Source of the DNA: Methanosarcina mazei S-6
GTDB taxonomy: Archaea > Halobacteriota > Methanosarcinia > Methanosarcinales > Methanosarcinaceae
Direction: 5' to 3'
NCBI RefSeq assembly: GCF_000970205.1
Contig: NZ_CP009512.1
Location: 3,038,001 to 3,102,000, forward strand
DNA: 64,000 nucleotides
Under the pieces are notes generated by a model. It searched no databases and was not told where the DNA came from. It worked only from the letters and a program-made list of their open reading frames with translations. The position numbers were made by a program, and so were the translations under genes. The first letter of the stretch is position 1. Every line of letters begins with the position of its first letter. Positions 45,507 to 54,690 of the stretch are shown here, in pieces.

Positions 45507-46220
45507 ATGAAAGGTGTAATCCTCGCAGGAGGCACAGGCTCTCGCCTCTATCCGCTTACTAAAGTAACAAACAAGCACCTGCTACCAGTATACGATAAGC
45601 CGATGATTTACTATCCCATACAGACTCTTATTAATGCAGGAATCAAAGAGATTATGATCGTTTCAGGAAAAGGTCATGCCGGACACTTTCTGGAATTGCT
45701 AGGCTCAGGTTCCGAATTAGGTGTCCGTCTAACCTATGAAATCCAGGAGGAGGCCGGAGGAATTGCTCAGGCACTTGGACTTGCGGAAGACTTTGCTGAC
45801 AATAGTCCAGTGACAATGATTCTTGGAGATAATATTTTTCAGGATAATATCATTGATTCCGTAAAGTCTTTCACATCAGGAGCAAAGATATTTCTCAAAG
45901 AGGTTTCCGATGCTCACAGATTTGGAGTCGCTGAAATTGATGGAAACCGGATAATTTCTATAGAAGAAAAGCCTAAAATCCCGAAATCCAGCCTTGCAGT
46001 TACGGGCCTGTACATCTATGACTCCAGAGTCTTTGAGATAATACGCAACCTGAAACCCTCCGGAAGAGGGGAGCTTGAGATTACCGATGTCAATAACGCA
46101 TATGTTAGGATGGGTGAAATGGAATACTCAATACTTGAAGGGTTCTGGAGTGACGCGGGTACTTTTGAATCTTTATTCCGGGCAAGTGAGCTTGTAAAAA
46201 ACTTAAATAATAAAAACTAA
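45507..46220 (+). CDS. Sugar-phosphate nucleotidyltransferase (RmlA-like)
   Basis: A 237-aa nucleotidyltransferase of short RmlA type: MKGVILAGGTGSRLYPLTKV is the nucleotide-binding loop, NKHLLPVYDKPMIYYPIQTL follows, and MILGDNIF carries the metal-binding Asp. It activates a sugar-1-phosphate (probably glucose-1-P to dTDP-glucose) for glycan synthesis. rmlBCD are not in the window. It is 13 bp before the exporter permease, so glycan precursor synthesis and export are co-transcribed. Confidence 0.88.
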   Translation: MKGVILAGGTGSRLYPLTKVTNKHLLPVYDKPMIYYPIQTLINAGIKEIMIVSGKGHAGHFLELLGSGSELGVRLTYEIQEEAGGIAQALGLAEDFADNSPVTMILGDNIFQDNIIDSVKSFTSGAKIFLKEVSDAHRFGVAEIDGNRIISIEEKPKIPKSSLAVTGLYIYDSRVFEIIRNLKPSGRGELEITDVNNAYVRMGEMEYSILEGFWSDAGTFESLFRASELVKNLNNKN

Positions 46221-46233
46221 CGGAAAAACGAAT

Positions 46234-46995
46234 ATGTATATTTTTGAATACAGCGAGTTAATCCGAAATCTGGTAATAAGCGACCTCAAGGTCAAATACC
46301 AGAGTTCTTTCTTAGGTTTTGCCTGGTCGATGTTGAATCCGTTATTGATGATGTTAGTATTATATGCTGTGTTTCAAAACATTTTCAAGTTCGAACAGGA
46401 ACATTTCGCTCTATATCTTCTTATAGGAATCATTGCGTGGCGTTTTCTATCAATCGGGACTATGACAGCCATGGGTTCCATTGTCGGGAAACCCAGTCTT
46501 GTAACTAAGATTTATATTCCAAGAGAAATACTTACGTTCAGTATTACTATGTCAGCATTCATCAGTTCTATACTTGAATTTACAGTGCTCATACCCTTAA
46601 TGCTGATACTGGGAGCTCCAATATCAATAACTATATTGCTATTTCCAGTAGTTCACGCACTGTATTTTATTATTGTGTACGGGCTCAGCCTTGTACTTTC
46701 TGCTTTATATGTTTATTTCCGAGACTTAAATCAAATATGGGATATCCTTCTTCAGATTGGGTTTTACGTGTCCCCTATCATATATCCGCTTACTATGGTA
46801 CCTGAAAAATATCTCCTATATTATACCTTGAATCCTATCACTCGCTTAATAATGATGTACAGGGACATCTTATTGTTCGGTAATTTTCCTACGGTCCTTG
46901 ATTTTTTAATCGTTGGCGGCTTCGGAGTAGTATTTTTAGCATTTGGGTCTGCAGTCTTCAAGAGGCTGTCCTTAAGGTTTGCGGAAGAGGTGTAA
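46234..46995 (+). CDS. wzm: ABC-2 type polysaccharide/glycan exporter permease
   Basis: A 253-aa membrane protein with six helices: LVISDLKVKYQSSFLGFAWSMLNPLLMMLVL is the hallmark N-terminus of Wzm/TagG permeases, and YFRDLNQIWDILLQIGFYVSPIIYP is the second signature. It pairs with the ATPase gene 3 bp downstream. Exports a lipid-linked glycan across the membrane. Confidence 0.92.
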   Translation: MYIFEYSELIRNLVISDLKVKYQSSFLGFAWSMLNPLLMMLVLYAVFQNIFKFEQEHFALYLLIGIIAWRFLSIGTMTAMGSIVGKPSLVTKIYIPREILTFSITMSAFISSILEFTVLIPLMLILGAPISITILLFPVVHALYFIIVYGLSLVLSALYVYFRDLNQIWDILLQIGFYVSPIIYPLTMVPEKYLLYYTLNPITRLIMMYRDILLFGNFPTVLDFLIVGGFGVVFLAFGSAVFKRLSLRFAEEV

Positions 46996-46998
46996 AAG

Positions 46999-48513
46999 TT
47001 GCAAGGGTTAAATTTTGGCTCAAATATGAAAGAAAAAAATGAAGAAGAATACGCTATCGAAGTTAATAATGTGTCAAAAAGTTTCAGGATTCCCCATGAA
47101 AAAAGAGTAACCGTATACGATAACCTTGTCGGATGTGTCACAGGCAAATCATATAGTTACGAAGCTTTTGAAGCACTTAAAGATGTTAGTTTCAATGTAA
47201 AAAAAGGGGAAACTTTTGGAATAATCGGCCGAAATGGTTCCGGGAAAAGCACAATGCTAAAGATACTTGCGAACGTTTTGACCCCGGACAATGGCTATGT
47301 AATAACGAAAAATAAAATTGCTCCTTTTTTAGAACTCGGAGTGGGTTTTCAACCAGAACTCACTGCTGTTGAGAATGTGTATCTTTACGGAGCAATCATG
47401 GGATTAAAACGTGCCGAAATGGATACGAAGATCGATTATATCTTCGAATTTTCAGAGCTGGAGAAATTTAAAGACACAAAACTGAAAAATTTTTCATCCG
47501 GAATGTACGCAAGGTTAGCTTTTTCTACAGCTATTTCTACAGATCCGGATATACTTTTAATAGATGAAGCGCTGTCAGTAGGAGATGAAGCATTTCAAAA
47601 AAAATGCGCGGAATGGATTGAAAATATCAAAAATAAAGGTAGAACAATTGTTTTTGTGTCACATGATCTCAATTCTGTAAAAAACCTGTGTAGTCGATGT
47701 TTGCTGCTAAATGATGGAAAAGTATCCTGCATGGCGGACACCGAAACGGTCATTGCAGCATACCGTAAAATTATGAACACTTCTGAGGATGAGATAGAAA
47801 CTGCTCATGTTCCCTCGAATGATGAAACCGATATTTTGCACATAGAAGAACCTGCAGGGATGATAGGGATTCCAGAACAAACAGAGACCGCAGAACCAAT
47901 AGAAGTGAAGAATTGTATGCAGCATATAGAAAACCTTCAAGCTGTCAAAGTAAATGAGACTACAGAAATTTCATACGACAATTTGCTGTCTTCTAATGTC
48001 CATATTGGAGAATACACATATGGGAACCCGCAAATATTCATCTGGACAGATAGATATCATGTTCATATTGGGAAATTTTGCTCGATTGATGATAATGTAA
48101 AAATATTAGTTGATGGCGATCACAGATTGGATTGGGTATCTACGTTCCCATTTGGTCATATAATCCCGTCAATTAGAAAAAATATAGATCATCATAAAGG
48201 GAAAGGGGATGTTATTATTGGCAATGATGTTTTTATTGGCTATGGCTCAATAGTACATTCCGGGGTAAAAATTGGAGATGGAGCGGTAGTAGGAGCAGGT
48301 TCAGTAGTAACAGAAGACGTCGATAATTATGAGGTAGTCACAGGAAACCCTGCCAAACATGTAAAATACAGATTCTCAGAAGAATCGATAGAGAAATTGA
48401 TGAGAATAAAATGGTGGGATTGGGACATTGAAAAAATTAGTGAAAATATTGAGCTGTTCGAATCTCAGGACATAAATTCATTTATATCAAAATTTATTAA
48501 AGGTTCAGGTTGA
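46999..48513 (+). CDS. wzt: Wzt-type ABC ATPase fused to a LbetaH (CatB-like) acetyltransferase
   Basis: A 504-aa two-enzyme fusion. Residues 20-260 are a Wzt/TagH ATPase: Walker A GRNGSGKST at 77-85, signature NFSSGMYARLAFS, Walker B DILLIDEAL, and VSHDLNSV. After an acidic linker of about 60 residues, residues 325-480 form a hexapeptide left-handed beta-helix acetyltransferase (VHIGKFCSID, GDHRLDWVSTFPF with the catalytic-type His, VIIGNDVFIGYGSIV, GDGAVVGAGSVV, NPAKHVKYRFS). Canonical Wzt has a carbohydrate-binding domain in this place. TTG 46999 with GAGGTG is preferred over ATG 47026. Confidence 0.88.
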   Translation: MQGLNFGSNMKEKNEEEYAIEVNNVSKSFRIPHEKRVTVYDNLVGCVTGKSYSYEAFEALKDVSFNVKKGETFGIIGRNGSGKSTMLKILANVLTPDNGYVITKNKIAPFLELGVGFQPELTAVENVYLYGAIMGLKRAEMDTKIDYIFEFSELEKFKDTKLKNFSSGMYARLAFSTAISTDPDILLIDEALSVGDEAFQKKCAEWIENIKNKGRTIVFVSHDLNSVKNLCSRCLLLNDGKVSCMADTETVIAAYRKIMNTSEDEIETAHVPSNDETDILHIEEPAGMIGIPEQTETAEPIEVKNCMQHIENLQAVKVNETTEISYDNLLSSNVHIGEYTYGNPQIFIWTDRYHVHIGKFCSIDDNVKILVDGDHRLDWVSTFPFGHIIPSIRKNIDHHKGKGDVIIGNDVFIGYGSIVHSGVKIGDGAVVGAGSVVTEDVDNYEVVTGNPAKHVKYRFSEESIEKLMRIKWWDWDIEKISENIELFESQDINSFISKFIKGSG

Positions 48514-48517
48514 TGTA

Positions 48518-51500
48518 ATGCTCGAGTGGACTGGTGAGAGATATCTGCCTTTTATAGATCCAGGTGTATGTGGGGCAGAAATTCATTATGAACACTTACA
48601 TCGTTATGCTTTTGCGGCTCAATTTGTAAGTGGTAAAAAAGTGCTGGATCTTGCATCCGGAGAAGGTTACGGAAGTTACTTATTAGCAAAAGAAGCAAAT
48701 TTTGTCGTTGGTGTCGACATCGATGAAAATGCCGTAAAACATGCTTCACAAAAGTATCAGGCAGAAAATCTCAATTTCGTGAAAGGCTCAATTTGCGAAA
48801 CCCCAATTAAAGGAGAAAAAGAGTTTGATGTAATTATTAGTTTTGAAGCAATAGAGCATATTGAGGAACAAGAAGCTTTTCTTTCCGAGGTAAAAAGACT
48901 TCTCAAAGACGATGGTTTATTTATAGTTTCCTCACCAAACAAAACCCTTTATACTGATGAAACGGGCCAGCAGAATCCACATCATGTAAAAGAATTATAT
49001 TTCCACGAGTTTGAAAACTTATTAAGGAAATATTTTTCAAACACTATTTTCTTTGGACAGGAAGTATGCTGTGGTTCAAATATATGGGAACTGAAACAGA
49101 AAGGAATTTCGAAATCATTAGATTTTGTTATTGAAAAAAAGAATACAAATTTTGACTTTGTAGATGAAGATAGTAAGGACCCTCTTTACTACATTGCTGT
49201 AGCTTCAAATTGTAGAACAGAAAAAGTTGAGGACATATCAAGTTATCTTGTTGATAAGTCTCACACTCTGCTAAAACAAGGACTTACCTATATAAGAGAA
49301 CTCGAAGAAGGAATGCATAAACGTGAAAACCTGATTTCAGGCTATGAGGGAAAAATTTCTGATTATGAAGAAAAAACTTCTGATTATGAAGAAAAAATTT
49401 CTCACTATAAAGGAAAAATTTCTATTTATGAAGAAAAAGTTTCCGATTACGAAGAAAAAATAAATAGCTTAAATAGCCAGATCTCAGATTTAAATAAAAG
49501 GTCTCAGGAACTCGAGCATGAAATCGATGAGATGAAGCAGAGTATATTATATAAAATTGCGATGGGTTTTCAGACAAAATTTGTTGAGCGAGCTTTACCA
49601 GTAAATACGCGTAGAAGACGAACTTATGATACATGTCTGCTAACCGGTCGTACTTTGATAAACCAGGGGCCCAGTAATTTATTAACCAGTCAAAAAAAAG
49701 ACCAGATGCAAAAAAAAGATGCAAGTGAATCCTCAGACAGAGAAAAAATTCAGGACCTCAGACCTGATCAAACAGGCATTAATATTGACCTATATAATAA
49801 TATGAAAAAAAGCAGACTTCATGAATTAACAGCAAAATATGTTCGCGGCAAAGGAATACAGGTAGGACCAGTATATCACGAATTAGGTATTACGAGCAAT
49901 ATAGACATAACATATTTAAATCATACAGGACAGGAACAAATAAGTCAGGAACAGCCTGAACCTGAAAACTCCGTACCTGCCAAACCTGATAAAGTTATTG
50001 ATATAGGATGTCTGGATAAATATGAAAATGAAGAACTCAACTTTTGTATTGTTAATAAGGTTACCGAAAAGGTAAAAGATCCTCTGGAATTTTTGAACTG
50101 CGCGTTGAGAACTTTAAAACCCGGTGGAATACTCTTTTTAATAGATTCTAATAATGCAGACTCGCCAGAAACCAGTGATGAAAAAGAAGAAAAAACACTA
50201 AGCAAAGAATATCCAACTGAAGCAATCCTAAAACAACTTAATTTACAGGAGCCTGACCTATTTACAGTTCTTGAAGATGTTGAATATAATTTTGAACATG
50301 AAAAGAAAGAGGCTCAAGAGCATGTATTTATAGTTGAGAAAGGTCATTTTGAAAAAGAAATAACCAGGCTTCTTAAAACTTCAGATGGTATTATAAATTC
50401 TAAAGATATTGAACTGGATGTAATTGTTCCAGTTTATAATGCTTATGAAGATACATTAAAGTGCCTTTACAGTGTTCTGAAAAATGCTGGCAATTTCAGG
50501 ACCGTTTTGATTAACGATAAAAGTACTGACCATCGGATAAAAGACCTTTTTACAAAATTAAAACCTTTCGAATCCGAAAAATTTGTTCTTCTTGAAAATC
50601 CTGAAAACAAAGGATTTGTAAAGACAGTAAATAGAGGGATGAAGTTTTCAGAAAAGGATGTTATCCTTTTAAACAGCGATACAATTGTTACCGAAGGGTG
50701 GACACGGAAGTTAAAGAGATGTGCGTATTCTGATGAAAAGATAGGGACAGTCACACCTTTTACTAATAACGGTACAATATGTTCTATCCCCAATTTCTGC
50801 GAAAACAATGAAATTCCCGCAGGATTCACAATAGAAGCATTTGCAAATTTTATCGAACAAATATCCCTTAAAAAATATCCGGAAATCCCAACTGCTGTTG
50901 GCTTTTGTATGTATATTAAAAGAGAAGCCCTAGACAAAGCAGGATACTTTAATGAGGAAGCTTTTGGGAAAGGGTACGGAGAAGAAAACGATTTTTGTAT
51001 GCGAGTTATTCGTAAAGGATATAAAAATGTACTCTGCGATGACACATTTGTATTCCACAAAGGTGAAGCGTCTTTTTCGGCAAGTAAAGCAGAACTTATA
51101 AAGAAAAATCTGGATACCCTCTCAAAAATGTATCCTGACTATATACCTGCAGTTAGCAAATTTATTAACTCAAACCCTTTGAAAGAAATACACGAAAATA
51201 TACAGTTAAGGATACAGACATGGGATATCCAAAAAAAAAAAATAATGTATATACTTCATTCATGGGGTGGCGGAACAGAAAATCATGTTAAAAATTTGAT
51301 CAAAAAATTTAGCAAAGATTATAAGTTATATGTTTTACAGGTGATCAGTAACAAAATAATATTAACGGAGATAAATAACAATAATGTTTTAAAATATATT
51401 TTTTCAATGAATTCACAAATGAATAGATTTGAATTTCATAATGAAGAATATGAAAAAATCATTTCGAGTATTATAGATACGTTCCAGATAAACTTAATAC

Positions 51501-52660
51501 ACGTACATCAATTAATTGGTCACACTTTTGATGTATTCAATATTGCAAAAATTAGAAATATTCCTATTGTATTCTCAATTCATGATTTTTATTCTGTTTG
51601 TCCAAAAATTAATTTAATAGATTATAACAATAAATATTGTCATGGAAAGAACAATTCAACTGACTGTAGAATATGCTTTATGGATTTCGGGATAACGTCA
51701 TTTTCCATTACTTCGTGGAGAAATAATTTTACGGATATTTTTGAACAAACAACTCTTATAATTGCTCCCTCAAAGTCTACACTTGAGATTCTGAGTACAT
51801 ATTATCCTAATATTGCAGGCAAATCGATAGTCATAGAACATGGACATGAGGAAGAATTATTAATAAGTAGAGACGTGGCCAAAAAACCGAGAGATATGCG
51901 TAATAAACCCTTTCACATTGCATTTATAGGGGGGCTAAGCCCTGGAAAAGGTAGGAAAATATTTTATGATCTGGCAGGCTCAAAAGAACTAAGAGATAAA
52001 ACGAGATGGAGCATTTTTGGAATCTCAGATATACATTCCGACCCCGCATGCTACCAGGATTTAAATGTGACAATTTTTGGGAAATACAGGAACTTCCTGG
52101 AACTTAAAAAAATGATTTTAGAGAACGAAGTCGATCTGGTGATTTTTCCTGCAAAATGGGCAGAAACTTTTTCATATACCTTATCGGAAGCCTGGTCTAT
52201 AGGGGTTCCAGTATTGGTTTCTGACCTGGGCGCCCTGAAAGATAGAGTGGAGAAAAATGGTGGCGGTTGGGTAGTAGATATATCAGAGACAAAAAATGTC
52301 GAAAACAAAATACTTGAAATTATATCAAAGCCTGAAGAATATATAGCAAAAACTAACGAAGTCCAGCAAATTAGTTTGAAAGACCTGGACTCAATGATAT
52401 TTGAATATGATACAGTTTACAAAACCTACTTAAAATCTATAACCCCCATATACTTCTCTCAAAATGTCTTCACCAATAATGACCTCTTAAAAAATATATT
52501 CTCAGAAAATTTACATACACCCAGCGAAACCTCAAACATAGAAGCTGAATACAGTGCAAATTTACCCAGGAGACTAGTTCAATGCTATTATGATAACGGT
52601 TTTATCTATACAGTTAATAAAACCAAGGCTTATGTATGTGAAGCTTTTTCCCGTAAATAA
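48518..52660 (+). CDS. Giant multidomain methyltransferase - coiled coil - GT2 - GT4 protein
   Basis: A 1380-aa protein. Residues 1-190: SAM methyltransferase (KVLDLASGEGYGSYLL, DVIISFEAIEHIE). Residues 270-345: coiled coil made of seven-residue repeats (SDYEEKI). Residues 430-610: a second methyltransferase-like segment (VRGKGIQVGPVYHELG, LEFLNCALRTLKPGGILFLI) lacking a clean SAM motif. Residues 632-880: GT2 domain (LDVIVPVYNAYEDTLKCL, VILLNSDTIV, GYGEENDFCMRV). Residues 908-1320: GT4 domain (MYILHSWGGGTENHV, NLIHVHQLIGH, FIGGLSPGKGRK). It sits 4 bp after the Wzt fusion and probably builds and caps the chain that the exporter moves, like WbdD-type chain terminators. Confidence 0.85.
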   Translation: MLEWTGERYLPFIDPGVCGAEIHYEHLHRYAFAAQFVSGKKVLDLASGEGYGSYLLAKEANFVVGVDIDENAVKHASQKYQAENLNFVKGSICETPIKGEKEFDVIISFEAIEHIEEQEAFLSEVKRLLKDDGLFIVSSPNKTLYTDETGQQNPHHVKELYFHEFENLLRKYFSNTIFFGQEVCCGSNIWELKQKGISKSLDFVIEKKNTNFDFVDEDSKDPLYYIAVASNCRTEKVEDISSYLVDKSHTLLKQGLTYIRELEEGMHKRENLISGYEGKISDYEEKTSDYEEKISHYKGKISIYEEKVSDYEEKINSLNSQISDLNKRSQELEHEIDEMKQSILYKIAMGFQTKFVERALPVNTRRRRTYDTCLLTGRTLINQGPSNLLTSQKKDQMQKKDASESSDREKIQDLRPDQTGINIDLYNNMKKSRLHELTAKYVRGKGIQVGPVYHELGITSNIDITYLNHTGQEQISQEQPEPENSVPAKPDKVIDIGCLDKYENEELNFCIVNKVTEKVKDPLEFLNCALRTLKPGGILFLIDSNNADSPETSDEKEEKTLSKEYPTEAILKQLNLQEPDLFTVLEDVEYNFEHEKKEAQEHVFIVEKGHFEKEITRLLKTSDGIINSKDIELDVIVPVYNAYEDTLKCLYSVLKNAGNFRTVLINDKSTDHRIKDLFTKLKPFESEKFVLLENPENKGFVKTVNRGMKFSEKDVILLNSDTIVTEGWTRKLKRCAYSDEKIGTVTPFTNNGTICSIPNFCENNEIPAGFTIEAFANFIEQISLKKYPEIPTAVGFCMYIKREALDKAGYFNEEAFGKGYGEENDFCMRVIRKGYKNVLCDDTFVFHKGEASFSASKAELIKKNLDTLSKMYPDYIPAVSKFINSNPLKEIHENIQLRIQTWDIQKKKIMYILHSWGGGTENHVKNLIKKFSKDYKLYVLQVISNKIILTEINNNNVLKYIFSMNSQMNRFEFHNEEYEKIISSIIDTFQINLIHVHQLIGHTFDVFNIAKIRNIPIVFSIHDFYSVCPKINLIDYNNKYCHGKNNSTDCRICFMDFGITSFSITSWRNNFTDIFEQTTLIIAPSKSTLEILSTYYPNIAGKSIVIEHGHEEELLISRDVAKKPRDMRNKPFHIAFIGGLSPGKGRKIFYDLAGSKELRDKTRWSIFGISDIHSDPACYQDLNVTIFGKYRNFLELKKMILENEVDLVIFPAKWAETFSYTLSEAWSIGVPVLVSDLGALKDRVEKNGGGWVVDISETKNVENKILEIISKPEEYIAKTNEVQQISLKDLDSMIFEYDTVYKTYLKSITPIYFSQNVFTNNDLLKNIFSENLHTPSETSNIEAEYSANLPRRLVQCYYDNGFIYTVNKTKAYVCEAFSRK
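49343..49463 (+). repeat. 21-bp in-frame repeats encoding heptads
   Basis: About six copies of a 21-bp unit (GATTATGAAGAAAAAATTTCT and variants) encode SDYEEKI heptads of the coiled coil in the multidomain protein. Being in multiples of 21 bp, copy-number change would alter coiled-coil length without frameshift, a possible molecular ruler. Confidence 0.85.
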
Positions 52661-53102
52661 TAGTCAACATAGTATGTGCACTTTTAAACATTACAATATA
52701 AATATGCAGCAGTAGGAAACGCAGATGGGAATGGAAGAGTTCAAAAAAAAGCAACTATTAAAATAATGGAAAACATGGAAATAAATATGTCTTTACTTCC
52801 CTTTCCTATTTTCTGTGCTTTCCATAGTATACATCTTTGAATTGTAAAAACAAAGAATCGAGCCAAATTAAAAATTAGCCATGCTTTCCAGGACATTACT
52901 TAAGTGTCATTTTCATTTAGCAAATATTTCCTGCATCAACTATACATTAAGATACATTCTGTAAGTCGTCAGTTGAAATTCGAGTCTCAGATCATGGGAA
53001 ATATTTCTGAAACTTTCTGATTTTTGAGAATTAAATTGCTTTGGAATAAACTATTACGAATTAGAAATTAATAACACGATTCTGAGTTTTTGGATTAGTT
53101 AT
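52661..53102. other. Noncoding spacer
   Basis: About 440 bp between the giant gene and the acyltransferase relic. AT-rich, no gene. A GATTCTGAGTTTTTGGATTAG patch (about 53078 onward) resembles DNA near 56130-56150. Confidence 0.4.
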
Positions 53103-53165
53103 TTAATTCCCTATTATTATTTTACTGTAAGGCAGATAGGATATCAAGTAAATACTAAAATAACT
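53103..53165 (-). pseudogene. 3' end of the acyltransferase gene separated by IS66
   Basis: Removing the IS element and one target-site copy joins SVLILSY of the 54691-55791 frame, in frame, to FSIYLISYLPYSKIIIGN and a TAA at 53103-53105. This is the usual C-terminal pattern of acyltransferase family 3 (a last helix, then P-Y and a short basic end). It therefore represents the original 3' end of that gene. Confidence 0.85.
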
Positions 53166-53173
53166 GTAACTGC

Positions 53174-54607
53174 TCAGAGTATAGTTAACGGCGCTCCTAT
53201 GAGCGCCGCACGAATACCCTCTAAAACAGGTAAACCGTTCTTTTTTCCTGTAGAAATGTACGCCCTAATTCTGCAGAAAGCTTGCGCTCCCATTGCTTTT
53301 CTGAAAGTTCCCGATATTTTCTGCTGTAGTTTCATCATCCTGATATCTCTTTCTGCCTGATTATTATCAAATGGAACTTTCAAATCTGTCAGGAATCTCA
53401 GAATCTTTTCTTTGTGTTCTATAAACCTATCCAGCAGATTCCTTGATTTTGTTTTTGGATTTTTACCGCGTTTTCCCTGTTTTTCAGGATTTAGAGAATG
53501 CGGATTTTCTTCAAGCGCTCTAATGATAATTGCATCAAACCTTTCTTCCAATGCTTTAATTTGCTCAAAATCAGGTTCTCTTAATTGCTCTTTACACTCA
53601 TCAGTGTATTTCTTCATCTCAGTGAGCAGTTCATTCATCTCTTTAGCCCATGTCTGTTTATAGTTCTCTTCAATTCCTGTAAGTTCTCTCTGTAAATGAG
53701 CGTTACACAGAGCATGATCACAATCATAAACGTTGTAAGGTTTCCATCCATCATGAACTGCTACTCCCTTAAACTTCGGAAGAATTCCCATAGCATCTAT
53801 TGCTTCTGCTCCTCTTTTTGTATGAGCAAAATAACATGTGTATTTTTCATTAGAAGCTACATGAAGCCAGTGTCTTTTTCCTTCAATCTTCATACCAGTT
53901 TCATCAAAATTGATTACAGGCGAGGCTAATAACTTCTCTCTAATAACGTTTTCAAATTCCTCTAAATTCTGGAAACATTCTCTTTCTGCTCTAATTATCG
54001 TAGCAGGACAGATTTTTATTCCCATAATGTCTTCAAATAACTCAGAAATTCTATCATAAGGAACAAACTGGTAATTTTTACAGTAAATAGCTGAAGCTAA
54101 AATATTAGGGCCATACTGAACCGGATATTTCACTGATTCGGGAAAAACGGCTTTATTCAACTTTCCACAACAAGGACAGGTTTTAATCTGACTTTTATGT
54201 TCTGTAACAATTAGATTTACGGGAGGAATGTCAAAGACCTGTCTTCTCTCATAAGCTTCAACTTCAACATTCTCAAGGGTAGATCCGCATTCTTTGCAGC
54301 AGGTCAAAGAATGTTCTATTACCTACTCAGGATGATCAACCATATCAAGAGTCGTGCCTGGATGACCTTCCTGACCTCCAGGTTTCTTCCCGCTTGGTTT
54401 ACGCAGACTCTTGGGATTAGGTTTCTCTTTGACAAAATAATCAGTAGAAGGAGGTCGACTGCTGTTACGACTGTTTTGATTTAAACGAGATTCTAAGGCT
54501 ACAAGTCTTTCAGTGAGTTCTTTAACTTGAGATTCTAAACTCTCAATGTAAGCTACAATAATTTCAGGATTTGAAGCACAGTAAGAAAGAATCTCATCAC
54601 GTTTCAT
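53174..54607 (-). CDS. IS66-family transposase with in-frame UAG codon
   Basis: The frame runs for 478 codons with a single internal UAG (codon 95, minus strand 54325-54323); 1434 bp is an exact multiple of three. Before it: a coiled-coil N-terminus (SLESQVKELTERLVALESRL) and QNSRNSSRPPS. After it: a Zn-binding region (CCKECGSTL, TCPCCGK) and the DDE core (NFDETGMKIEGKRHW, AVHDGWKPYN, NNQAERDIRMMKLQQ). In Methanosarcina UAG can be decoded as pyrrolysine, so a full-length 477-aa product is plausible. Without readthrough the product would be a 94-aa fragment plus possible restart at TTG 54307. Confidence 0.88.
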
Positions 54608-54637
54608 AAAGCTAAAAAGGAATCATTTTATATCCAA

Positions 54638-54660
54638 TTTTTCCTCGGAACGAGGAAAAA
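54638..54660 (-). terminator. 10-bp perfect hairpin upstream of the transposase
   Basis: TTTTTCCTCG-GAA-CGAGGAAAAA lies 31 bp before the transposase start. Similar stems in insertion sequences block transcription entering from outside; it could also be a transposase-regulating RNA structure. A second stem GTAGCC-N7-GGCTAC follows at 54664-54682. Confidence 0.45.
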
Positions 54661-54690
54661 TGTGTAGCCTCGTTAAGGCTACCTGAATAG

